NCBI GenBank assembly: GCA_005877365.1
Contig: VBPP01000085.1
Coordinates: forward strand, 1 to 12,794
Source of the DNA: Nitrososphaerota archaeon
GTDB taxonomy: Archaea > Thermoproteota > Nitrososphaeria > Nitrososphaerales > Gagatemarchaeaceae
Direction: 5' to 3'
Length of the DNA stretch: 12,794 bases
Of the stretch, positions 1 to 6,144 are shown piece after piece (positions within the stretch are counted from its first letter, which is position 1; every line of letters starts with the position of its first letter). The notes beneath the pieces were generated by a model that worked only from the letters and a program-made list of their open reading frames with translations, made no database searches and was not told where the DNA came from. A program made the translations under genes and the position numbers.

Positions 1-28
1 AAGTGCGAACGAAAAGTAATGCTCGATC

Positions 29-1411
29 TTGTTAGATCTCGTAATAAGAGACGGCAGGATTGTAACGGAGTCGAACGTTTTTGACGGCTCCATCGGGATA
101 CAAAACGGAAAGATAACACAGATCTCCGCGACGATAGGTGAGAGCGCAAATCGGGTCGTAGACGCTGGGGGTAAACTCGTTCTCCCGGGACTCATCGATG
201 GCCACACACACATGGAAATGCCCTTTATGGGGACGGTGTCAAGCGATGATTTCTATCAGGGCACTGTAGCAGCGGCCTGCGGTGGTGTAACCACGATTGT
301 CGACTTTGCTGTTCAACCCAGAGGGGAGACAATTCTTAACACCTACAAGACGTGGAGGCAAAAGGCTGACCCAAAGGTCTGTGTGGATTACGGACTGCAT
401 ATGATTATTCGGGACTTCAACACTACTAATCTCGGCCAGATCGGACCGCTTATCGGAGAAGGTGTGACGAGTTTCAAGCTCTTCATGGCCTACAAGAAGG
501 AATTGTATCTGGACGACGGAGCGATTTACAGCATCATGGAGGAGGCAGTAAGACACGGCGGCATAATAGGACTACACTGCGAGAATGCTGATCTGATAGA
601 GTGTTTTGCGGCAAAACTCCTCAGTGAAGGCAAGGTGAGTGCGGAATACCACGCAAAGTCAAGACCTGCGCTCGTGGAAGCCGAGTCGGTTCAGAGAGGA
701 ATTCGACTGGCCGAGATGTCTGGCTCTCCGATGTACGTGGTCCATATGTCAACGGGTCTAGCGCGCGACGAGATCAAGGAAGCCGCAGACAAGGGATTGC
801 CGGTCTATTCGGAGACGTGCCCTCACTACCTGACCTTTACCGAGGAGGCGTACAGACAACGGGACGGGAATAGATACATCATGTCTCCGCCGCTTAGAAG
901 CGATGAGGATAGGGCAAAGCTCTGGCAAGGTTTGGCGAGCGGTTTCATCAAGACGGTCGCTAGCGACCATGTCTGCTTTAATTCCAAACAGAAGAATCAG
1001 TCTGACTTCACCAAAGTCCCGAATGGAGTGATAGGCACCGAGGTCATTCTCCCGATTCTCTACTCAGCTGGTGTTGCCAAAGGAATAATCCCACTTACAC
1101 GTCTGGTTCAAGTTACCTCGTACAACCCTGCCAAGCTGTTCGGTCTTTACCCCCGGAAGGGCTCCATTGCTGTGGGTAGTGACGCGGATATTGTCTTGTT
1201 GGACCCTCAAAAGAAGGTTAGGCTCTCTCTCGATAACTTGCACAGCAACATTGACTACTCCATATACGAAGATGTTTCTGTGACGGGTTACCCTATCATG
1301 ACTATCTCAAGGGGGGAGATCATCCATGAAGACGGCAAGTTTATCGGTAGGAGGGGTAGAGGAGAGTTCGTGAAGGGGAAGCCATTTCAGACGAAGAGAC
1401 CAGACCTGTAG
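29..1411 (+). CDS. hydA: D-hydantoinase / dihydropyrimidinase-family cyclic amidohydrolase
   Basis: A 460-residue cytosolic metallo-amidohydrolase that would hydrolyse the ring amide of a hydantoin, dihydropyrimidine or similar cyclic ureide/imide to an N-carbamoyl or half-amide acid. The length is normal for hydantoinases. All expected binuclear-metal ligands are visible: H59 and H61 in GHTHM, the carboxylated lysine K150 in TSFKLFMAY, H183 in LHCEN, H239 in VVHMS and D313 in ASDH. Y155, which lines the substrate pocket in this family, is also present, as is the TSYNPAKLFGLYPRKGSI C-terminal motif. The frame is closed by TAA at 17-19, so the start is the TTG at 29. An ATG at 19 lies out of frame because of a 10-bp near-duplication (see findings). 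The gene leads an operon with two transporter ATPases (18 nt to the next gene), which suggests the substrate is imported. Exact substrate unknown; allantoinase and dihydroorotase are less likely given the GHTHMEMPF and SFKLFMAY motifs. Confidence 0.93.
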   Translation: MLDLVIRDGRIVTESNVFDGSIGIQNGKITQISATIGESANRVVDAGGKLVLPGLIDGHTHMEMPFMGTVSSDDFYQGTVAAACGGVTTIVDFAVQPRGETILNTYKTWRQKADPKVCVDYGLHMIIRDFNTTNLGQIGPLIGEGVTSFKLFMAYKKELYLDDGAIYSIMEEAVRHGGIIGLHCENADLIECFAAKLLSEGKVSAEYHAKSRPALVEAESVQRGIRLAEMSGSPMYVVHMSTGLARDEIKEAADKGLPVYSETCPHYLTFTEEAYRQRDGNRYIMSPPLRSDEDRAKLWQGLASGFIKTVASDHVCFNSKQKNQSDFTKVPNGVIGTEVILPILYSAGVAKGIIPLTRLVQVTSYNPAKLFGLYPRKGSIAVGSDADIVLLDPQKKVRLSLDNLHSNIDYSIYEDVSVTGYPIMTISRGEIIHEDGKFIGRRGRGEFVKGKPFQTKRPDL

Positions 1412-1429
1412 ACGGTTGATTACTCGGTA

Positions 1430-2539
1430 ATGACGAAAGTCATCATAAAGGGTCTTACCAAGCAATTCGGAAAACTGACTGCTGTGCAGAACCTAGACCT
1501 AGATGTCAAGGACAAGGAATTTGTCAGTCTCTTGGGTCCTTCAGGATGTGGGAAAACAACGACGCTGAACTGTCTCTCGGGGCTGGAGACACCCACCAAG
1601 GGCGACATCTTCTTTGACGACCAGCGGATCAATGACATACCTTCAAAAGACAGAGGGATAGGTCTCGTCTTTCAGAGCTACGCCATCTTCACGCACATGA
1701 CCACGTTCGACAATCTCGCCTTTGGGCTGAAGATCAGGGGGAGCCCGCAACTGGAAATAAAGAGGGAGGTCGAACGAATGGCGGAATTTCTCGATATTAA
1801 GGAGGTGCTTCACGAGAAGGCTGGCAAGCTTTCTCTTACAAACATGCAAAAGACCGCCATCGGAAGAACCCTGATCATTCAGCCGAAGGTCCTCCTCCTT
1901 GATGAGCCTCTGAGCAACCTTGATGCCGAATCAAGAAATGTAATGAGGACAGAATTGAAGAGACTTCAGAAGGAGGTTGAGCAGACAACGATATTCGTGA
2001 CTCACGATCAGCTGGAGGCATTGACACTATCTGACAGAATTGCCGTCATGAGCGCCGGCAGACTGCAACAGTACGACACTCCTGAAACTGTCTACAATCA
2101 TCCCGAGAACAAGTTTGTAGCAAACTTCATCGGTAGCCCGTCGATGAACTTCATCGACTGCAGCCTGAAGCTCAGCGATGAACGAGCGTATCTTGTAAAT
2201 GAGAGGTTTACTCTGGATCTAACGAGTGGTCGGGACAGGCTGACTGAATTCGCAAACAGCCCTGAACTAGTTTTAGGCATCCGGCCAGAGCACCTGAAGG
2301 TGACTAGCGTTTCCGACCTCCCCACTCAGCCCAAGGGGTCACACCTGAGTGGGAGTGTCTTTATGACGGAACCCCTCGGCTACGAGAACATCGTCTCCGT
2401 CCAGGTGGATGGCCTAATGCTGAAGGCCACCGTACCCGCCACGTCCAGCTTTGAAGTCAACGAGAAGGTCTCGGTAACATTTGACGAAGATCATGCTCAC
2501 GTATTCAGTAAGAATGGCGTGGAGCCTGCGATAATTTGA
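1430..2539 (+). CDS. ABC importer ATPase 1 (MalK/UgpC family) with degenerate signature motif
   Basis: A 369-residue nucleotide-binding subunit of a CUT1-type importer, acting on the inner face of the membrane. The ATPase domain covers about residues 1-235, followed by a TOBE/MalK regulatory region (LGIRPEHL at 282-289). Walker A is intact (GPSGCGKTT, K42), as are the Q-loop (Q82 in VFQSYA), Walker B with catalytic Glu (VLLLDEP, D158/E159), D-loop (SNLD 162-165) and switch His (H192 in THDQ). The signature motif is lost: where MalK has LSGGQRQRVALGRAL this protein reads LSLTNMQKTAIGRTL from residue 134. Neither other frame restores the motif, so it is real substitution and not a frameshift. 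The start is ATG, 18 nt after hydA, with no strong Shine-Dalgarno sequence. It is inferred to pair with the next gene, which has the opposite set of defects, and with the permeases encoded on the opposite strand. Confidence 0.95.
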   Translation: MTKVIIKGLTKQFGKLTAVQNLDLDVKDKEFVSLLGPSGCGKTTTLNCLSGLETPTKGDIFFDDQRINDIPSKDRGIGLVFQSYAIFTHMTTFDNLAFGLKIRGSPQLEIKREVERMAEFLDIKEVLHEKAGKLSLTNMQKTAIGRTLIIQPKVLLLDEPLSNLDAESRNVMRTELKRLQKEVEQTTIFVTHDQLEALTLSDRIAVMSAGRLQQYDTPETVYNHPENKFVANFIGSPSMNFIDCSLKLSDERAYLVNERFTLDLTSGRDRLTEFANSPELVLGIRPEHLKVTSVSDLPTQPKGSHLSGSVFMTEPLGYENIVSVQVDGLMLKATVPATSSFEVNEKVSVTFDEDHAHVFSKNGVEPAII

Positions 2540-2541
2540 CT

Positions 2542-2548
2542 GAGGTGA
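2542..2548 (+). promoter_or_regulatory. Shine-Dalgarno site of ATPase 2
   Basis: GAGGTGA lies 7 nt before the TTG at 2556 and fixes that non-ATG start. It begins 3 nt after the TGA of ATPase 1, so translation of the two ATPases is probably coupled and their amounts matched. Confidence 0.7.
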
Positions 2549-2555
2549 CCCAACT

Positions 2556-3659
2556 TTGGCAAACATAAGACTCGTGAATATCACTAAGCGGTACGGCTCA
2601 AAGACGGTGCTCGATAACATTAGCCTAGAGGTGAGAGACAAGGAGTTCTTCGTCCTTGCTGGGCCTCCGGGTGCGGGAGCTACCACAATACTCAGGATCG
2701 TTGCAGGTCTGGAGGTCCCCGACTCAGGGGAGGTCTATATCGGGGAACAGTTGGTGAACGATCTCGAGCCAAAGGATAGGGACGTGGCGATGGTGTTTGA
2801 AAATCTCGCACTGTACCCAAATAAGACTGGTTTCAAAAACATAGCATTTCCACTTCGTCAGAAAAAAGTTCCGGAAAACGAAATCACTGAGCGGGTCAAC
2901 GAAGTCGCTCGTCTATTGAAGATAGACCACATCCTCGACAGGTACCCAAGGACCTACAGTGGAGGAGAACTCCAAAGGTTGGCGCTGGCAAGAGCAATGG
3001 TAAGGAGGCCGAAGGTTTACCTGCTTGATCAACCTCTGGCCAACATCGACGCCCTTATCAGGGCAAACATGAGGTCGGAGCTCAAACGGCTGGTGAGGGA
3101 GATCGGTCAAACGATCATCTACACAACGCATGATCAGCTTGAGGCCTTTTCGATGGGTGATAGAATCGCGATCCTAAATGGAGGGATGATAAGGCAAGTC
3201 GACGCCCCGTCCGCAATCTATGAGAGACCAAAGGACAAATTCGTTGCTTCCTTTATGGGCTCCCCTAGAATGAATTTTATCGAATGCAGGTGTGAAGTCA
3301 AGAATGGTCGGACGATACTCGCTCAGGAGTCCTTTAGCCTGGATGTCACTAATTCGCGGCCGCTCTCCACCAGTGACGGGGGACCATCTGACATGACTCT
3401 CGGGATTCGTCCAGAAAATATCTCGATTCACCTCGATAATCGGAGTGACGAAAGCATGGAGGCAACCGTGTACGTCGTGGAGCCAATGGGTTCCAGGGCG
3501 CTCTTGTCTGCCCATCTGGGGAAGAACCTGGTAAAGGCATTGATCCATGGAGGGTCCGATCTGAAACCTGGCGGTAAGGTCTGGCTGGAGTTTGACAAGA
3601 ACAAGCTACATCTCTTCGACAAGGAAACCCTTCAAGCACTCGCGACGCGACCCGTCTGA
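2556..3659 (+). CDS. ABC importer ATPase 2 (MalK/UgpC family) with inactive Walker motifs
   Basis: A 367-residue paralogue of the preceding ATPase with the same layout: nucleotide-binding domain to about residue 235, then TOBE-like region with LGIRPENI at 282-289. The ATP-hydrolysis residues are replaced: Walker A reads GPPGAGATT with Ala at position 42 instead of Lys (codon gct, 2679-2681), the Q-loop Gln is Glu (VFENLAL, E82), and the catalytic Glu after Walker B is Gln (VYLLDQP, Q159). The signature is preserved (YSGGELQRLALARAM from 134), as are the D-loop region (ANID) and switch His (H192). It should be unable to hydrolyse ATP in its own site but could complete the site of ATPase 1. The start is TTG, forced by a good Shine-Dalgarno element (GAGGTGA, 2542-2548) 7 nt upstream. 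The gap to the previous gene is 16 nt. Rhizobial glycerol importers (GlpST) are a known case of two different ATPases in one CUT1 importer. Confidence 0.94.
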   Translation: MANIRLVNITKRYGSKTVLDNISLEVRDKEFFVLAGPPGAGATTILRIVAGLEVPDSGEVYIGEQLVNDLEPKDRDVAMVFENLALYPNKTGFKNIAFPLRQKKVPENEITERVNEVARLLKIDHILDRYPRTYSGGELQRLALARAMVRRPKVYLLDQPLANIDALIRANMRSELKRLVREIGQTIIYTTHDQLEAFSMGDRIAILNGGMIRQVDAPSAIYERPKDKFVASFMGSPRMNFIECRCEVKNGRTILAQESFSLDVTNSRPLSTSDGGPSDMTLGIRPENISIHLDNRSDESMEATVYVVEPMGSRALLSAHLGKNLVKALIHGGSDLKPGGKVWLEFDKNKLHLFDKETLQALATRPV

Positions 3660-3702
3660 ACTCTACAAATCATGGACTCGTCCCACTAGAGTGATTGTGA
3701 GC

Positions 3703-3708
3703 GGAGGA
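3703..3708 (+). promoter_or_regulatory. Shine-Dalgarno site of the lipoyl-domain gene
   Basis: GGAGGA ends 4 nt before the TTG at 3713, the best ribosome-binding match in the window. It supports TTG 3713 over the in-frame ATG at 3725. It lies in the 53-nt gap after ATPase 2, where no clear TATA box was seen, so the gene is probably read through from the operon. Confidence 0.7.
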
Positions 3709-3712
3709 TTTT

Positions 3713-4246
3713 TTGGTTAAGACCATGCATGTCCCGAACGATATCGGCGGGAACGGTACGGTGGTGAGTTGGATGAAGAGGGAAGGCGCGCGGTTCCAGA
3801 AAGGGGAGCCCATGTTCGAGGTTGAAACCGCAAAGACGACAATTCGGGTTGATGCTCCCGAGGCAGGAACGCTTCTGAGGATAACAGCGATGGAAGGGAC
3901 CGCCGTCTTCTCAGGTAGCGCGGTAGCCCTCTACGCGGCGGAGGGTGAACCAATACCCCCGGAACTTTCCGAACCAGCTTCTCCTGCAACGCTTGTCATC
4001 AGACTCCTCGACGAGAAAAATAGGCTGGTCACCGCTGCCAGCGTTAGCGTAGATGGACAAGAATTGGAACGGGCACCCGATGGCGCGTTTAAGATTGGTG
4101 GGTTGGCTCCTACCTCGCACACTGTCTCGGTTAAGGCGCCTGGATTCTTGGAGAAGATACTCGTCATTAGGCTCGCGGAGGGGGGGACGGCGAATCACGA
4201 GCTCAATCTAATTTCGATTGAAGGGCTCCGTGGAAGTCTGAGGTAA
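3713..4246 (+). CDS. Lipoyl/biotinyl-domain protein fused to a carboxypeptidase-regulatory/PEGA-like domain
   Basis: A 177-residue protein with two domains. Residues 1-77 resemble the N-terminal lipoyl domain of 2-oxoacid dehydrogenase E2 subunits, including GTVVSWMKREGARFQKGEP, FEVETAKTT and APEAGTLLRI; K41 in ETAKT aligns with the lipoylated Lys of the ETDKA turn. After a Pro-rich linker (78-91), residues 92-168 look like a carboxypeptidase-regulatory or PEGA-type beta-sandwich (GAFKIGGLAPTSHTVSVKAPGF). There is no acyltransferase, E3-binding or peptidase domain, and no signal peptide or membrane segment, so it is predicted cytosolic. The start is TTG 3713, chosen because GGAGG at 3703-3707 sits 5 nt upstream; an in-frame ATG at 3725 is less well placed. 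It is the last gene of the hydantoinase/ATPase operon. Its function is unknown. Whether K41 carries lipoate, biotin or nothing cannot be told from sequence. Confidence 0.85.
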   Translation: MVKTMHVPNDIGGNGTVVSWMKREGARFQKGEPMFEVETAKTTIRVDAPEAGTLLRITAMEGTAVFSGSAVALYAAEGEPIPPELSEPASPATLVIRLLDEKNRLVTAASVSVDGQELERAPDGAFKIGGLAPTSHTVSVKAPGFLEKILVIRLAEGGTANHELNLISIEGLRGSLR

Positions 4247-4294
4247 GGGCCGGGAAGCCGAGCCTAAGAGACATCGAGATTAGAGATCAATCAT

Positions 4295-5152
4295 TCAGCG
4301 TCTACCTCTGATTGAACCCATGCTGAGTCCTTTTACCAGTTGTTTCTGGATAATGTATCCCAAGATTATCACTGGTATCACTGCCAAAGTGCTGAGTGCT
4401 GCCATAGGACCGAGGGCGGGTCCACCACCGAATTCGTACTTGAATAACTGGACAGGAATCGTGGTGGAATTGTATTGAGTTAAGATCAGGGCGATACCGA
4501 ACTCAGTCCAACTCAAGATGAAGACAAAGAGCGCCGACGCAGCAAGGCCCCCCTTGACTAACGGCAGGATTATCCTAAAGGGAATGGACCATTTGGTGAC
4601 CCCATCCAACGCCGCCGCCTCCTCAACTTCTTTGGGAACATCATCGATGAACCCCCTCACTATCCAGATAACAAACGCGACGTTGACACCCAGGTATATC
4701 AGTACCAATCCTTCCACGGTGTCAACCAACGTGAGTGTCTGAAAGAAAACCAGCAGGGGTATCACTACGGCCACCGGGGGAAGCATGCGGGAGGTCAAGA
4801 CGAAGAAGTAGGTCATTGCGCCGCCAGTCTTGTATCGAGATATGCTGTAGGCCCCCATGTAACCTATGGCCACGGCAGCCAACGTCGTGCCGATCGCTGC
4901 GAGGAGACTGTTTCTGAACGCGTAGAATGAAGGAACGAGAACTCCTCCCACTACCGTTATGCTCGGAGCAGGCAAACCAAAAATCGCCGCGTAGCTGTCG
5001 AACGACGGATGTGCCGGTATCCACACCACCGGTCGGGCAAACCATTCGAAGGGGCTCTTGAAGGAACTAGCTACAAGCCAGAACAAGGGGAACACTGCGA
5101 AGAGCGCCGCGACAAGCATCGTCGCGTAGTAGATTGACTTCTTACCCTTCAA
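4295..5152 (-). CDS. ABC importer permease, MalG/UgpE-like (CUT1, BPD_transp_1)
   Basis: A 285-residue integral membrane subunit of the importer. Six hydrophobic segments are visible (about residues 10-30, 80-103, 113-138, 146-166, 202-226 and 250-270). The cytoplasmic coupling helix carries the EAA loop EVEEAAALDGVTKWSIPFRI followed by LPL (about 175-198), matching the EAA-x3-G-x9-I-x-LP consensus. The C-terminus GLSMGSIRG resembles the usual MalG ending. The start is TTG 5152: a GGAGTGA element (5159-5165 on the + strand) lies 6 nt before it and includes the stop codon of the upstream permease, so the two permeases are translationally coupled. The gene ends 48 nt from the convergent lipoyl gene. 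No poly-T terminator is visible in that gap. Confidence 0.95.
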   Translation of the reverse strand: MKGKKSIYYATMLVAALFAVFPLFWLVASSFKSPFEWFARPVVWIPAHPSFDSYAAIFGLPAPSITVVGGVLVPSFYAFRNSLLAAIGTTLAAVAIGYMGAYSISRYKTGGAMTYFFVLTSRMLPPVAVVIPLLVFFQTLTLVDTVEGLVLIYLGVNVAFVIWIVRGFIDDVPKEVEEAAALDGVTKWSIPFRIILPLVKGGLAASALFVFILSWTEFGIALILTQYNSTTIPVQLFKYEFGGGPALGPMAALSTLAVIPVIILGYIIQKQLVKGLSMGSIRGRR

Positions 5153-5158
5153 ATTTTC

Positions 5159-5165
5159 TCACTCC
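5159..5165 (-). promoter_or_regulatory. Shine-Dalgarno overlapping the MalF-like stop codon
   Basis: On the minus strand GGAGTGA contains the TGA stop of the MalF-like permease and sits 6 nt before the TTG of the MalG-like permease. This arrangement implies translational coupling and 1:1 synthesis of the two membrane subunits. Confidence 0.6.
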
Positions 5166-6064
5166 GCCTTCGGTAGCAACGGCTTCGATGCCCAGAGAGT
5201 CACGATGACAATGGCGATGAATATCACTATCGCACCGGCGGATGCCCATGCGACCCTTGCAAATTGAATCGCAAATTTATAGAGGAATATCGATATCGTC
5301 TCGGTCGTAGTCCCTGGGCCGCCCTGAGTCATGATAAATGGCACATCGAAGATCTTGAAAGCTTCCAGGCTCCTGATTATCAGAGCTATCGTTATGATGG
5401 GTCTTAGCATTGGTAGCATTATCCTCAGAAAGATTTGCCTTTCGGAGGCGCCCATCACCCTAGCCGCCCGGATCGGGTCGGATGGTAATGCCGTCATGCC
5501 AGCGTACATCAGCAGGAACATGAATGGTGTCCACTGCCAGGCGTCAGCCAGGATGACGGCCGATAGAGCGCTCCACGGAACGTGCAACCAATCGACGGCC
5601 ACCACCGTTCCAGAGATTCTGCTGAGCACATCGTTAATGGCCCCCTGAGTAGAGAAAATCGTCTGAAATGTGAAACCTGAGATTGCTGGTATCACCATCA
5701 TAGGGACGAGGAATATCGAGGCGAAGATCGGCTTGCCGCGAAAATCCCAGGAGAAGAAGGCGAGAGCAAGAACCAAACCGAGAGCAAACTCCAAGGTGAC
5801 CGCGCCGCCCACTATGACGAGAGTGTTCATGATCGCCTGCTGGAACCTTTCCGTCGTCAGTATGGAAACGTAGTTCTGCGCTCCTATTATTGGGGAAGCA
5901 TACCACGGTCCGGTTATCGGTGACCAGTCGGTCAAGCTCAAGTAGATGGCCAGGGCAAATGGGACGATGAGAACGAAGTTGAGGATCACTTGAAGGGGCA
6001 TAACGAGCAACACGTTAAACCCGAACTTCCGCCTCAGCCAGCTTGTTCGACCTTTGTTAGCCAA
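5159..6064 (-). CDS. ABC importer permease, MalF/UgpA-like (CUT1, BPD_transp_1)
   Basis: A 301-residue membrane subunit that would pair with the MalG-like protein. Hydrophobic segments lie near residues 17-41, 74-104, 112-134, 162-190, 222-240 and 267-292. The coupling loop SDPIRAARVMGASERQIFLR followed by IMLPML (about 195-220) is the EAA motif, with RAA in place of EAA, a change often seen in the MalF partner. LEAFKIFDVPFIMTQGGPG (about 233-251) is a typical CUT1 MalF/UgpA stretch. The start is TTG at 6064; only a weak GGTG lies just upstream. The 80-nt gap to the binding-protein gene contains a strong hairpin. Confidence 0.95.
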   Translation of the reverse strand: MANKGRTSWLRRKFGFNVLLVMPLQVILNFVLIVPFALAIYLSLTDWSPITGPWYASPIIGAQNYVSILTTERFQQAIMNTLVIVGGAVTLEFALGLVLALAFFSWDFRGKPIFASIFLVPMMVIPAISGFTFQTIFSTQGAINDVLSRISGTVVAVDWLHVPWSALSAVILADAWQWTPFMFLLMYAGMTALPSDPIRAARVMGASERQIFLRIMLPMLRPIITIALIIRSLEAFKIFDVPFIMTQGGPGTTTETISIFLYKFAIQFARVAWASAGAIVIFIAIVIVTLWASKPLLPKAE

Positions 6065-6104
6065 CTGGACACCGAGCTCTCGGCAACTTCCTCAAAATCG
6101 GGAA

Positions 6105-6134
6105 GAAAAGAAAGCGACAAGTCGCTCTCTTTTC
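6105..6134 (-). terminator. Hairpin after the solute-binding-protein gene (attenuator or mRNA stabiliser)
   Basis: Two 14-nt arms (6105-6118 and 6121-6134) separated by two bases. On the minus-strand RNA all 14 pairs form, one of them G-U, although realistically the innermost pairs open to make the loop. It starts 10 nt past the TGA of the binding protein and is followed by a pyrimidine run (UUCUUUUCUUCCC overlapping and following the 3' arm). Hairpins at this place in importer operons often lower permease expression relative to binding protein by partial termination or by protecting the upstream mRNA end. Confidence 0.6.
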
Positions 6135-6144
6135 ATTCAGTGCT

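Noticed and set aside
1..19. Tail of an upstream gene ending at TAA 17-19
   Set aside because: Only five codons are visible, too few to support a coding call. The TAATG overlap is noted under the hydantoinase start finding.
1829..1873. Loss of LSGGQ in ATPase 1 as a sequencing frameshift
   Set aside because: The other two frames across this stretch do not encode an LSGGQ-like motif, and sequence on both sides stays in the ABC frame, so it is substitution.
4247..4294. Terminator between the convergent operons
   Set aside because: No stable hairpin or T-rich run on either strand was seen in the 48-base gap.
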